This document shows positions 37,064 through 45,267 of a stretch of DNA of 64,000 nucleotides, one piece after another (position 1 is the first letter of the stretch; the number at the start of each line of letters is the position of its first letter). The notes under the pieces are model-generated. The model worked only from the letters and a program-made list of their open reading frames with translations, was not told the origin of the DNA and searched no databases. The position numbers and the translations under genes are program-made. Origin of the DNA: Butyricicoccus intestinisimiae (GTDB taxonomy: Bacteria; Bacillota; Clostridia; Oscillospirales; Butyricicoccaceae); the NCBI RefSeq assembly GCF_018918345.1, contig NZ_JAHLQI010000001.1, positions 124,001-188,000 of the forward strand. Direction: 5' to 3'.

Positions 37064-37975
37064 TTAGCCCTCACCGTTTGCCTTGCCGGAAATAATCCAC
37101 GGCGCAGGCTGCGTCTCGAAGTTGTGCTTTTGATTGAGGTGAGAGACAGCGATTTGAATGATCTCCACATCAATGATTCCCATCTTTTTGCACAGCTCAG
37201 ACATGCTGGCGGCAACGCCGAAATCCAATGTATAGATGACAAATTCCATATTTGGATTGAGCTTGAGCAGACATGCCATTTCCTGTTCCATGCTGGCAGA
37301 TGCAACAAGCATCGTCACATCCGGAACCGGAAGATTTTGGAAGGTCTCATCGTCCACATGATCCACGATAGAAACGTTGTTGAGACCGAACTGACTGACA
37401 TTGTCCTCCAGCGTCTTGCGGTCATGTTTGTTGTACTCGACAGCGATGACCGTGCCTTCTGCTGCGAGATTTGCGGCTTCCACGGCGATGGATTCACCGG
37501 AAATCACACAGATATTTTTTTGCACATCAATCTGCATCTTGCTCAGGATGACAGCGCGAATTTCTGCGCCGACGTAACGAACAGAGCCGTATGCAAAGGA
37601 TTGATTGCTCATGCCGAAGCGGAACGTGCTGCGGGCATTCGGATTGAGAATCAGCATGCCGGCGGACGCATTGATGCCGCGATCCATCATGTCATAGACC
37701 TTGTTTTGCTTGATGGGACCGGATGGCTCGCTGCCTTCGTTGTAGATGACCGTGCATTCGCCCAGACCTGCGTTGAACATCCGATAGAAAATATCCGGAT
37801 GGCCAGCCTCGGTAAACACAAGCGTAGAACGATGCGATTCTACCGTTGGAATCAGATTTTTATTCTTTCGCGTAATATCCAGAATCTTGACACGCTCCAG
37901 ATCGACGTTTGCCTGATCGGAAAAATACTGAAGCCATGCCAGAATGTGGGCATTGGTAAAAAGATTGTTTTCCAT
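37064..37975 (-). CDS. CobL-like (CbiE/CbiT) methyltransferase homologue, degenerate
   Basis: A 303-residue protein that I align by eye to precorrin-6Y methylase fusions. VFTEAGHPDIFYRMFNAGLGECTVIYNEG matches the later half of CbiE, and the part from about residue 125 (AEIRAVILSKMQIDVQ ... AVEAANLAAEGTVIAVEYN ... NVSQFGLNNVSIVDHV) matches CbiT. The SAM-binding glycine loop of CbiT (DIGAGTG) reads VISGES here, and the N-terminal half of CbiE is missing. No other cobalamin gene is nearby. It may be a repurposed homologue. ATG 37975 follows AAAGGAG; the GTG further upstream would include that site. Confidence 0.6.
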   Translation of the reverse strand: MENNLFTNAHILAWLQYFSDQANVDLERVKILDITRKNKNLIPTVESHRSTLVFTEAGHPDIFYRMFNAGLGECTVIYNEGSEPSGPIKQNKVYDMMDRGINASAGMLILNPNARSTFRFGMSNQSFAYGSVRYVGAEIRAVILSKMQIDVQKNICVISGESIAVEAANLAAEGTVIAVEYNKHDRKTLEDNVSQFGLNNVSIVDHVDDETFQNLPVPDVTMLVASASMEQEMACLLKLNPNMEFVIYTLDFGVAASMSELCKKMGIIDVEIIQIAVSHLNQKHNFETQPAPWIISGKANGEG

Positions 37976-38127
37976 GATAAAACAACTCCTTTGCACTTAA
38001 TTTCTTATATCATATCATACTTTTGTTATAAATGCACTAGAAAATCAAAAAAAGTACGAATAAATTGTGCGAAGTTGGGAGAATACTTGGATATTTGCGA
38101 AAAAACACATAGAACGCACAGTAATTC

Positions 38128-38156
38128 TGGAAAAGCGAGGAAATCTGTGGTAAACT
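38128..38156 (+). promoter_or_regulatory. Promoter of the alpha/beta hydrolase gene
   Basis: TGGAAA (38128-38133) and an extended TGGTAAACT ending at 38156, with 17 bp between the hexamers. Confidence 0.55.
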
Positions 38157-38204
38157 AGTTCTAAATATCAACAGATATGTGTGAAGAGGGAGAGCATACA
38201 TGCG

Positions 38205-38948
38205 ATGAACAAACGACAACGACTGCTCTGGCCAATCCATGCCATGCTCATTGGTTTGGTTATCATCTGCGTTATATCTATGGGAAAATATATTCATAAT
38301 TATTATCATGCAACGGCACAAGCGCAGGCAGTGCTGGAGCATCCGGAGGTCACGGTTGAGCAAATCAACAGTCGAACGCTTGCTTTTATTCCGGAGCAGC
38401 CAAAGGCGGCATTGATTTTCTATCCGGGGGGAAAGGTTGAGTACACCGCGTACGCGCCGCTGATGCAGGAGTTATCCAAGCAAGGATTTCTTTGTCTATT
38501 GGAAAAGATGCCGGTAAATCTTGCTGTGCTGGACATCACGGCGGCGGATGGACTGCGCGAGAAGTTTCCGGACATCGAGAAATGGTACATCGGCGGTCAT
38601 TCTCTGGGCGGATCTATGGCGGCCATTTATGCATCCAGACACGCAGATCAATTAGACGGATTGGTCTTGCTTGCGGCCTATTCCACGGCGGACTTACGGC
38701 GAACCAAACTGAAAACACTGTGCATTTATGGCAGCAATGACGGCGTCATGAACCGTGACAAATATAGAGGATACAAAGGTAATTTGCCGGTGTATTATGC
38801 AGAAACGATTATTAGCGGCGGAAATCATTCCTATTTCGGCAGTTACGGACAGCAGGGCGGAGATGGCACTGCAAGCATAAGCAATGAAGAACAAATGGCG
38901 GTAACCGCGAGCATTTGCCGCAGTATTTTCTTGGAAAACGATAGTTGA
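38205..38948 (+). CDS. Membrane-anchored alpha/beta hydrolase
   Basis: A 247-residue protein with one N-terminal membrane helix (about residues 8-26) and an outer hydrolase domain. The nucleophile is Ser133 in GGHSLGGSM; YGSNDGVM gives the acid and GGNHSYFG the histidine. The oxyanion region reads FYPGGKVE. It belongs to the small dienelactone-hydrolase-like group often annotated as alpha/beta hydrolase. ATG 38205 is used; GTG 38181 is in frame but overlaps the likely ribosome site. Confidence 0.8.
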   Translation: MNKRQRLLWPIHAMLIGLVIICVISMGKYIHNYYHATAQAQAVLEHPEVTVEQINSRTLAFIPEQPKAALIFYPGGKVEYTAYAPLMQELSKQGFLCLLEKMPVNLAVLDITAADGLREKFPDIEKWYIGGHSLGGSMAAIYASRHADQLDGLVLLAAYSTADLRRTKLKTLCIYGSNDGVMNRDKYRGYKGNLPVYYAETIISGGNHSYFGSYGQQGGDGTASISNEEQMAVTASICRSIFLENDS

Positions 38949-38956
38949 TGAAAATC

Positions 38957-39000
38957 ATACGCCATGTAAAGCGATTTGGCTTTACATGGCGTATTGCTGT
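38957..39000 (+). terminator. Terminator after the hydrolase gene
   Basis: ATACGCCATGTAAAGC / GCTTTACATGGCGTAT, a 16-bp perfect stem with a 6-nt loop, followed by TGCTGTTTG. Confidence 0.75.
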
Positions 39001-39058
39001 TTGAGACGCATCCCACAGGTTTTAGACAAAATATTAGAGGGAAAATCACAATTACATA

Positions 39059-39087
39059 TTGACTTTATCGTGCTAAAAGAATAAAAT
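39059..39087 (+). promoter_or_regulatory. Promoter of the amino-acid ABC transporter operon
   Basis: TTGACT (39059-39064) and TAAAAT (39082-39087) are 17 bp apart. Confidence 0.75.
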
Positions 39088-39159
39088 ATAACATGTACTT
39101 GGCATAGCGGAATCATATATGACGTTTTGCCTATCATGAACTTTTAGGAGAAAGAAAAT

Positions 39160-40020
39160 ATGAAACTGAAAAAGATTGCAGCCATGCTGATGGCTGGCGT
39201 GATGTGTATTGGTCTCATGGCCGGATGCGGCTCGTCTGATAAAAACGCGCAGACGGATTCTACCGACCCGAAGGATCGCACCCAGCTGACTGTTGGTTTT
39301 GACGCAGAGTTCCCGCCGTATGGATATAAGAACGGCGATGATTATGAAGGTTTTGACTTGGATCTGGCACAGGCCGTTTGCGATTACTACGGCTGGAAGC
39401 TGGTAAAGCAGCCGATCGACTGGGATTCCAAGGATATGGAATTGAGCGGCGGTTCGATTGACTGCATTTGGAACGGCTTCACGATGAACGGCCGCGAGGA
39501 TGACTATACATGGTCGAAGCCGTACATTGATAACTCGCAGGTCGTTGTTGTCAAGAAGGATTCTAATATCACCAGCATTGACGGTCTGTCCGGTGTCATC
39601 ATGGACGTACAGGCAGATTCCTCTGCACTGGCTGCGCTTCAGGGTGACGATGCAACGGATGTCGGCAAGCAGATTGCTTCTTCTGTCGGCCAGCTGGTAC
39701 AGGTATCCAACTATAACACCGCATTTATGGATTTGGAATCCGGTGCAGCAAATGCCATTGCCATGGACGTTGGCGTAGCAAATTATCAGATTGCAAATCG
39801 CGGCGCTGATAAATACACGATTCTGGATCAGAAGATTTCCTCTGAACAGTATGCCATTGGCTTCAAGAAGGGCAATGACACCCTGCGCGATCAGGTGCAG
39901 ACCGCATTGGATGCGCTGGAAAAGGACGGCACACTGGATAAGATTGTAAAGGAATGGTCCGAGAAGGACGATGGCGCATATAGTTTCCTGTCTGAAACTT
40001 GGTGCTTGAACAAGCAGTAA
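39160..40020 (+). CDS. Amino-acid ABC transporter substrate-binding lipoprotein
   Basis: A 286-residue family 3 solute-binding protein. The signal peptide MKLKKIAAMLMAGVM ends in the lipobox LMAGC, so it is anchored outside the membrane. LTVGFDAEFPPYGYKNGDDYEGFDLDLA is the family ligand-binding signature. Polar amino acids are the usual substrates; which one cannot be told. ATG 39160 follows TAGGAGAAAG. A terminator separates it from the permease gene. Confidence 0.93.
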   Translation: MKLKKIAAMLMAGVMCIGLMAGCGSSDKNAQTDSTDPKDRTQLTVGFDAEFPPYGYKNGDDYEGFDLDLAQAVCDYYGWKLVKQPIDWDSKDMELSGGSIDCIWNGFTMNGREDDYTWSKPYIDNSQVVVVKKDSNITSIDGLSGVIMDVQADSSALAALQGDDATDVGKQIASSVGQLVQVSNYNTAFMDLESGAANAIAMDVGVANYQIANRGADKYTILDQKISSEQYAIGFKKGNDTLRDQVQTALDALEKDGTLDKIVKEWSEKDDGAYSFLSETWCLNKQ

Positions 40021-40044
40021 CACTCGCTTGGTTTTTGTTAACAG

Positions 40045-40077
40045 AGCGGCGGAGAATCCTTTTCCGCCGCTTTTTAT
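40045..40077 (+). terminator. Intra-operon terminator between binding protein and permease
   Basis: AGCGGCGGA / TCCGCCGCT with a short loop is followed by TTTTATTTC. Leaky termination here would give more binding protein than permease. Confidence 0.75.
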
Positions 40078-40104
40078 TTCTATCATGAAGAAAGAGGGCA
40101 CATG

Positions 40105-40758
40105 ATGCAATACTTTATTTCTGTTGTGCAGGAGATCGGCGCAGGTATTTCTTCCTCGCTGCTGCTGTTTGTCCTGACATTGATTTTTTCTATGCCGCTC
40201 GGCCTGCTGGTATGTTTTGGACGCATGTCCAAAATCAAGCCGCTGTCCATGGTGTTTAACTTTGTGATTTCGGTTCTGCGCGGTACACCACTGATGCTGC
40301 AGCTGGTCGTTGTCTTTTTTGGCCCGTACTATGTATTTGGCATGAATGTATCCAATACATGGCGTTTTTGGGCGGCAATCGTCGGCTTTTCCATCAACTA
40401 TGCAGCGTATTTTGCAGAGATTTATCGTTCCGGTATTCAGGCAATTCCAAAGGGACAGTATGAAGCGGCGGAAGTGTTGGGCTATACCAAGACACAGACG
40501 TTCTGCAAGATTATTTTTCCGCAGATGGTCAAGCACGTTCTTCCGCCGGTCACCAATGAAATTATTACACTGACAAAGGACACATCGTTGGCATTTGTTT
40601 TGGCATATGCAGAGATGTTTACGCTGGCAAAGCAGGTTGCAGCGTCTGACGCATCCATTGCACCGCTGTTTGTTGCAGGCTTGTTCTATTACGTGTTCAA
40701 CTATGTGGTTGCATTTGTTATGGAACGTTTGGAGCGCAAGCTCGCATATTACCAGTAA
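40105..40758 (+). CDS. Amino-acid ABC transporter permease
   Basis: A 217-residue inner-membrane subunit with about five helices. The early segment has SVLRGTPLMLQLVV, and the EAA loop that contacts the ATPase reads EAAEVLGYTKTQTFCKIIFPQ. ATG 40105 is taken because the AGAGGG ribosome site is too near the ATG at 40102; the two differ by one residue. It is followed 15 bp later by the ATPase gene. Confidence 0.92.
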   Translation: MQYFISVVQEIGAGISSSLLLFVLTLIFSMPLGLLVCFGRMSKIKPLSMVFNFVISVLRGTPLMLQLVVVFFGPYYVFGMNVSNTWRFWAAIVGFSINYAAYFAEIYRSGIQAIPKGQYEAAEVLGYTKTQTFCKIIFPQMVKHVLPPVTNEIITLTKDTSLAFVLAYAEMFTLAKQVAASDASIAPLFVAGLFYYVFNYVVAFVMERLERKLAYYQ

Positions 40759-40773
40759 AGAGGAGGGAATATC

Positions 40774-41520
40774 ATGAAACTGCTGGAAATCAATCATTTG
40801 AAAAAATATTTTGGCGAACTGGAAGTTCTCAAGGATATTTCTATGAGCGTGGAAGAAGGCGAGGTTGTTTCCATCATCGGCCCGTCCGGCTCCGGTAAAT
40901 CGACCCTGCTCCGCTGTGCAACCATGCTGGAAACAATGAATGGCGGCGATTTGCTGTACGGCGGCACAGCGGCTGTCAAAAACGGTACCTATGCCAACAA
41001 AGAACAGTTGGCAAAAATCAAAGAGTTTTACGGACTCGTGTTCCAGAATTTCAACCTGTTTCCGCATTATTCTGTCATGAAAAACCTGATTGATGCACCG
41101 GTGCATGTGCAAAAGCGCAGCAAAGGTGAAGTGATGGAAGAAGCCAAGCAGCTGCTGGAGGATGTCGGTCTGGCAGATAAAGCGGATGCATATCCGTGTC
41201 AGTTATCCGGCGGACAGCAGCAGCGCGTTGCGATTGCTCGCGCATTGGCAATGCATCCGCAGATGCTGTTTTTCGATGAGCCGACTTCGGCGTTGGATCC
41301 GGAACTGACCACGGAAGTGCTGAAGATTCTGCGTCAGCTGGCAGAGAAAAAAATGACGATGGTCATTGTCACACATGAGATTGACTTTGCGCGTGCAGTA
41401 TCCGACCGTGTCATCTTTATGGCAGACGGATATATTGTGGAAGAGGGAGCACCGGCGGACGTGATCGACAACCCGCGCAACCCGCGTACACAGGCATTTC
41501 TGCGTAAGGTGCAGCGATAA
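40774..41520 (+). CDS. Amino-acid ABC transporter ATP-binding protein
   Basis: A 248-residue ABC ATPase of the GlnQ type. Walker A is GPSGSGKST, the signature [15 protein letters not shown], Walker [15 protein letters not shown], and the switch histidine lies in VTHEI. ATG 40774 follows AGGAGGGAA. Its stop is directly followed by one arm of the 70-bp inverted repeat. Confidence 0.95.
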   Translation: MKLLEINHLKKYFGELEVLKDISMSVEEGEVVSIIGPSGSGKSTLLRCATMLETMNGGDLLYGGTAAVKNGTYANKEQLAKIKEFYGLVFQNFNLFPHYSVMKNLIDAPVHVQKRSKGEVMEEAKQLLEDVGLADKADAYPCQLSGGQQQRVAIARALAMHPQMLFFDEPTSALDPELTTEVLKILRQLAEKKMTMVIVTHEIDFARAVSDRVIFMADGYIVEEGAPADVIDNPRNPRTQAFLRKVQR

Positions 41521-41590
41521 GACAATATTTCAGAAAAAATTATTCAAGCAACCGAAAGGGCTTGTTGTCTGTGAATTGCAGGCGGCAGGC
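41521..41590 (+). repeat. 70-bp inverted repeat, left copy
   Basis: These 70 bases are the exact reverse complement of 45181-45250, and the match continues a few bases outward with one mismatch. The copy begins at the base after the ABC ATPase stop. With the following bases it can form AAAGGGC (41555-41561) with GCCCTTT (41589-41595), so it may also act as the terminator of the ABC operon. The other copy sits inside an IS3-like remnant. Confidence 0.9.
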
Positions 41591-41705
41591 CCTTTATCTT
41601 TGCCTTTATCGTTATACAGCAGGCAGGCCAGACAGTAAACACTCGATTTTCAATCCGCGCGCAAAAGAAAAGAGCCAAAGCACCGCTTTTTCTTCACACA
41701 TACAA

Positions 41706-41734
41706 TTGCGTCTATAGAGAAAATATGCTATGGT
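41706..41734 (+). promoter_or_regulatory. Promoter of rsmE
   Basis: TTGCGT (41706-41711) and TATGGT (41729-41734) with 17 bp between. Confidence 0.55.
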
Positions 41735-41775
41735 AAAAGAGAATACATTCAGATTTATCAAAAGGAGTGGAGCAT

Positions 41776-42522
41776 ATGCCGCACCGTTACTTTACAACCG
41801 AAATCGCCGATGGAACTGCTTTTTTACGAGGCAAAGACGCACATCATTTGGCTCGTGTCATGCGCGCAAAACTTGGCGAAACCGTCATTCTGTGCGATGG
41901 AAATGCAGTTGAATACACCGCACATATCACCGGATTTCCGGAAGATGCTGTCGAATTTTCCGTAGAGGAAGGATACCCAAGCACCGCAGAACCAAACATC
42001 ACGGTCACCTTGTACGCCGGATACCCCAAACAGGACAAGCTGGAAGAAATCATTCAGCACGGCGTAGAATTGGGCTGTGCGCGCTTTATCCCGTTTTTTA
42101 GTCGATACTGCGTCGCAGCTCCCAAAAAAGAGGAGCAAAAAAATACGCGATACAACCGCATTGCCGCTGAGGCCGCCAAGCAATGCGGCAGAGGTATTTT
42201 GCCCGAGGTTTGTATGCCGTTGAAAAACTTTGCTGCCGTCTGTGCCGATTGGGCACAGTATGATTTGGTTCTGTTCTTTTACGAATGCGGCGGGGAATCT
42301 CTGCATACATTGCTGAAGCAATTGCCGGAGAAAGACAACGGCGACTGTTTAAAAATCGCCGTTGTTACCGGCTCGGAAGGCGGATTTGCCGCAGAAGAAG
42401 CACAAGCGGCGGCACAAGCAGGCGCCAAAACGGTCGGGCTCGGTCCGCGCATTCTTCGTTGTGAGACCGCACCGCTGGCAGCACTCTCTGCCATTATGAC
42501 GCTGACAGGAAACCTGGAATGA
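41776..42522 (+). CDS. rsmE: 16S rRNA (uracil-1498-N3)-methyltransferase
   Basis: A 248-residue SPOUT-class methyltransferase acting on helix 44 of 16S rRNA. The N-terminal PUA-like part has HHLARVMRAKLGE. KQDKLEEIIQHGVELG, FSRYCVA, EAAKQCGRG, and the knot region VTGSEGGF and LGPRILRCETAPLAAL are diagnostic. ATG 41776 follows AAAAGGAGTGGAGC. It is separated from its frequent partner prmA, which is not in the window. Confidence 0.95.
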   Translation: MPHRYFTTEIADGTAFLRGKDAHHLARVMRAKLGETVILCDGNAVEYTAHITGFPEDAVEFSVEEGYPSTAEPNITVTLYAGYPKQDKLEEIIQHGVELGCARFIPFFSRYCVAAPKKEEQKNTRYNRIAAEAAKQCGRGILPEVCMPLKNFAAVCADWAQYDLVLFFYECGGESLHTLLKQLPEKDNGDCLKIAVVTGSEGGFAAEEAQAAAQAGAKTVGLGPRILRCETAPLAALSAIMTLTGNLE

Positions 42523-42528
42523 TGCTGC

Positions 42529-43467
42529 ATGGATAATATTCTGATTGCTGTCAATGCAGTTGTTCCTTTTTTGTGTTATATCCTGTTTGGATATTTCGTT
42601 CGCGTTGCCGGAGTAGTGGATGAGCCGTTTATGCGCCGCATGAACCAGATGGTTTTTCGCGTGTTTTTCCCCATTATGATGTTTTACAATTTGTATCATC
42701 ATGCCTCACAGATTACACCGGACAAAAAAATGATTCTCGTCAGTGTAATCAGTGTTCTGCTCACTATTTTAGCAGCTTTTCTCATTGTTCCGCGCATTGT
42801 CAAAGAAAACGCCAAACGCGGCGTCATTATTCAGGCGATTTATCGGAGCAATTTTGTGCTGTTCGCTCTGCCGCTCTCCACCAATATCTTTGGTGACAGC
42901 GGTGCAGCGATTGCATCCGCCATGATTGCAATTATTATTCCGATTTATAATATCTTTGCCATCATGATTCTGGAGTATTTCCGCGGAGATGATATTCGGG
43001 TACTCCCGCTTCTCAAGCGCGTGCTGTCCAATCCCATGATTTTCGGCGCGCTGGTCGGACTGGTCTTTGTCGTATTGGGAATTCCCTTGCCTGCGTGCAT
43101 AGAAAAACCAATCGCTCAGTTTTCTGATTTGACAACACCGCTCGCGCTGTTTATTTTGGGCAGTACACTCCACTTTTCTTCGCTGTTGGATCATGCCAAG
43201 TATGTTATTCCAACACTTGCCGTGAAATTGTTCGTACTTCCTGCCTGTATGCTGCTTGTGACGCTTGCCCTGCAGTTTGATCCGGTCAGCCGTTTTGTCT
43301 ATTTGACCATGTTCGCCACACCGGTGGCGGCGGCTTCGTATCCGATGGCCGCCAACATGGGCGGTGACGGCGCCCTCGCCGGAGAACTGGTTGTGGCAAG
43401 CACTGCAGTTTCCGTCGGGACGCTGTTTTTGTGGATTTTTATTCTGAAAAGCTGCGGATGGATTTGA
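42529..43467 (+). CDS. AEC family transporter
   Basis: A 312-residue membrane protein with about ten helices in two halves, of the auxin-efflux-carrier/malate-permease-like family. Typical features are YFVRVAGVVDEPFMRRMNQMVFRVFFP at the N-terminus, YRSNFVLFALPL in the middle and MFATPVAAASYPMAANMGGD near the end. Substrate is unknown, probably an organic acid. It begins 6 bp after the rsmE stop with a weak ribosome site, so it may be coupled to rsmE. Confidence 0.85.
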   Translation: MDNILIAVNAVVPFLCYILFGYFVRVAGVVDEPFMRRMNQMVFRVFFPIMMFYNLYHHASQITPDKKMILVSVISVLLTILAAFLIVPRIVKENAKRGVIIQAIYRSNFVLFALPLSTNIFGDSGAAIASAMIAIIIPIYNIFAIMILEYFRGDDIRVLPLLKRVLSNPMIFGALVGLVFVVLGIPLPACIEKPIAQFSDLTTPLALFILGSTLHFSSLLDHAKYVIPTLAVKLFVLPACMLLVTLALQFDPVSRFVYLTMFATPVAAASYPMAANMGGDGALAGELVVASTAVSVGTLFLWIFILKSCGWI

Positions 43468-43490
43468 TTTTCTCCCAAAACCATTCTTGT

Positions 43491-44009
43491 TTATTCTTGT
43501 ACCTGTCCGATTTGCATAGCTTGCTGCACCGGACGGAGCTCTCCGGTCTTTACATCACAGATATATCCATAAATAGGAATCTTCTTGGAAATCAGAGGAT
43601 GATTGCGAATATATGTCACATCATCGATGACACTCTGTTCCAGATTCCGTATGGGCTGAAAATTGATATACTGTCCGGCGCGGCTGCCGCCTTCTTTGAC
43701 CGGATTGTACCAGCCGTTCCCTCCATAAACAGCGGTCTGTAAACTCTCCTCCAACAAATCACAAAGGATATCATTGGTAAAATTCATCATGCCGCAATCC
43801 GTGTGCTGAATGACAAAAATTGCCTTTGCGCCTTGGAATTTATGCGCTACAACCAGCGAACGAATCGTCTCTTCATTTGCTCTGCCGCCAGCGTTTCGAA
43901 TGACATAGGCCTTGCTTTGCTCCAGACCCGGAAACTTTTTCGGGTCAAGCCGCATATCCATGCACGTTAAAATGGCAATTTTTTCATCTGGTTTTGTAAG
44001 ATTCATCAT
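43491..44009 (-). CDS. Beta-class carbonic anhydrase
   Basis: A 172-residue zinc enzyme interconverting CO2 and bicarbonate. Zinc ligands are Cys16 (with Asp18-Met-Arg20: CMDMR), His69 and Cys72 (HTDCG). RNAGGR is also conserved. The small size fits the short clade of beta-carbonic anhydrases. ATG 44009 (or 44006) follows ACGAGGTG. Its promoter lies next to a 17-bp palindrome shared with the divergent patatin gene. Confidence 0.9.
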   Translation of the reverse strand: MMNLTKPDEKIAILTCMDMRLDPKKFPGLEQSKAYVIRNAGGRANEETIRSLVVAHKFQGAKAIFVIQHTDCGMMNFTNDILCDLLEESLQTAVYGGNGWYNPVKEGGSRAGQYINFQPIRNLEQSVIDDVTYIRNHPLISKKIPIYGYICDVKTGELRPVQQAMQIGQVQE

Positions 44010-44036
44010 AAAAACACCTCGTTTCTTGTTGTATCT

Positions 44037-44065
44037 ATGATAATCGGAGCAAGATGTTTTGTCAA
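44037..44065 (-). promoter_or_regulatory. Promoter of the carbonic anhydrase gene
   Basis: On the minus strand TTGACA (44060-44065) and TATCAT (44037-44042) are 17 bp apart. Confidence 0.78.
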
Positions 44066-44070
44066 TAAAC

Positions 44071-44087
44071 TTAAGAATCATTCTTAA
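44071..44087. promoter_or_regulatory. Palindromic operator candidate
   Basis: TTAAGAATCATTCTTAA is a perfect 17-bp palindrome, 5 bp upstream of the carbonic anhydrase -35 and about 50 bp upstream of the divergent patatin promoter. The regulator is unknown; it resembles Fur/PerR-type boxes only in general form. Confidence 0.5.
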
Positions 44088-44134
44088 TGTAGATTTTGTG
44101 TTTTGCTTTTTTTACTTTCTTATTTCCGGATGCC

Positions 44135-44163
44135 TTGGTATCTTTTGCAATCCGGTGTATAAT
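44135..44163 (+). promoter_or_regulatory. Promoter of the patatin gene
   Basis: TTGGTA (44135-44140) and consensus TATAAT (44158-44163) with 17 bp between. The start of transcription near 44170 decides the translation start at 44203. Confidence 0.72.
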
Positions 44164-44202
44164 AGATGCATGAAAAAATCACAGAAAGCACAGGTATTAC
44201 TT

Positions 44203-45051
44203 ATGGCAAAAAAGGGTTTGATTTTGGAGGGCGGCGCGATGCGCGGATTATTTACCGCCGGCGTGATGGATGTCCTCATGGAAAATCATGTGACGTTTGA
44301 CGGCGCAATTGGTGTTTCTGCCGGCGCTGTATTCGGCTGTAATTACAAGTCTGAGCAAATCGGCCGCGTCTTGCGCTACAACACCAGATTCTGCAACGAT
44401 CCGCGATATGCCAGCTTTCGTTCTCTGCTGAAAACAGGCGACTTGTATGGCGCAGATTTTTGTTATCATGAACTTCCCAACAAGCTGGATCTCTTTGATA
44501 CAGACACGTATGAAAAAAATCCGATGGAATTTTATGTTGTGTGCACCGATGTGCAAACCGGCAAACCGGTCTATCACAGCTGCCCGACAGGAAAAGACAC
44601 GGACATCACATGGATGCGTGCCTCCGCTTCCATGCCAATGGTATCACGCGTCGTAGAGGCAGGCGGACATCAGCTATTGGATGGCGGCATTTCCGATTCG
44701 ATTCCGATTCGCAAGTTTCAGGAACTGGGATACCAGAAGAATGTCATTGTTTTGACGCAGCCGATGAATTACATCAAGCACAAAAATAAGCTGCTGCCCC
44801 TGCTCCGGATTGCTCTGCGTAAATATCCGGAAGTGATTCACGCCTTAGAAGTACGGCACGATATGTATAATCAAACAACCGCATATGTCCGCCTGCTTGA
44901 ACAGCAGGGTGATGTCTGTGTGATTCGTCCGGATGCCCCGCTGAACATCAAACAGGTCGTACATGATCCTGCGGAACTCAAACGAGTCTATGACCTCGGC
45001 AGAAAGGCCGGAGAGGCAAAATTGAAAGACGTGCAGGCATTTTTGGCTTAA
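44203..45051 (+). CDS. Patatin-like phospholipase
   Basis: A 282-residue cytoplasmic serine lipase with a Ser-Asp dyad. The oxyanion loop is EGGAMRG (about 9-15), the nucleophile Ser39 in GVSAG, and the aspartate in LLDGGISDSIP. It is close to the YjjU/RssA-like bacterial group; natural substrates are uncertain. ATG 44203 is chosen since the -10 element lies just before the ATG at 44170, which would be almost leaderless. Confidence 0.85.
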   Translation: MAKKGLILEGGAMRGLFTAGVMDVLMENHVTFDGAIGVSAGAVFGCNYKSEQIGRVLRYNTRFCNDPRYASFRSLLKTGDLYGADFCYHELPNKLDLFDTDTYEKNPMEFYVVCTDVQTGKPVYHSCPTGKDTDITWMRASASMPMVSRVVEAGGHQLLDGGISDSIPIRKFQELGYQKNVIVLTQPMNYIKHKNKLLPLLRIALRKYPEVIHALEVRHDMYNQTTAYVRLLEQQGDVCVIRPDAPLNIKQVVHDPAELKRVYDLGRKAGEAKLKDVQAFLA

Positions 45052-45127
45052 AAAAAGAAGGAATTTTGAACTGCACCCCATTTGTTAGACAGTATGATAT
45101 AACGTCTAACAAATGGGGTGTTTAACT

Positions 45128-45241
45128 ATGTCAAAAAGAAAAACGAACAAACGATATACGCCAAAATTAAAAAAGAAAGAGCCTGCCGCCTGCAATTCAC
45201 AGACAACAAGCCCTTTCGGTTGCTTGAATAATTTTTTCTGA
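45128..45241 (+). pseudogene. Truncated IS3 OrfA
   Basis: About 37 codons from ATG 45128 to a TGA near 45241. Only the first 17 or so look like transposase OrfA; the rest reads through the 70-bp repeat. No function expected. Confidence 0.5.
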
Positions 45242-45250
45242 AATATTGTC
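45181..45250 (-). repeat. 70-bp inverted repeat, right copy
   Basis: Exact reverse complement of 41521-41590. It lies inside the IS3-like remnant, between the truncated OrfA and the right-end-like TGTCTAAC. Confidence 0.9.
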
Positions 45251-45267
45251 TAACTTTTTTGGTCTTG

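Larger units (their letters stand above)
45073..45255 (+). mobile_element. IS3-family element remnant
   Basis: The left part shows an IS3-type end, TGAACTGCACCCCATTTG followed by TTAGACA, then a palindromic copy GTCTAACAAATGGGGTG, and an ATG at 45128 coding MSKRKTNKRYTPKLKKK, which resembles the N-terminus of an IS3 OrfA. After about 17 codons the sequence changes to the 70-bp repeat and closes with TGTCTAACTTTTTTGGT, like an IS3 right end cut short. So nearly the whole transposase is deleted. It ends about 12 bp from the stop of the dGTPase-like gene. Confidence 0.7.

Noticed and set aside
39073-41112. 679-residue minus-strand open frame
   Set aside because: Antisense to the ABC transporter operon, whose proteins carry complete motifs.
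44059-44202. N-terminal membrane segment of the patatin protein from an upstream start
   Set aside because: The upstream frame runs through a clear promoter (TTGGTA-17-TATAAT), so it would not be transcribed.
41521-45250. Composite transposon carrying rsmE to patatin
   Set aside because: Only one end has IS-like sequence, the 70-bp repeats contain no transposase, and no target-site duplication was found.
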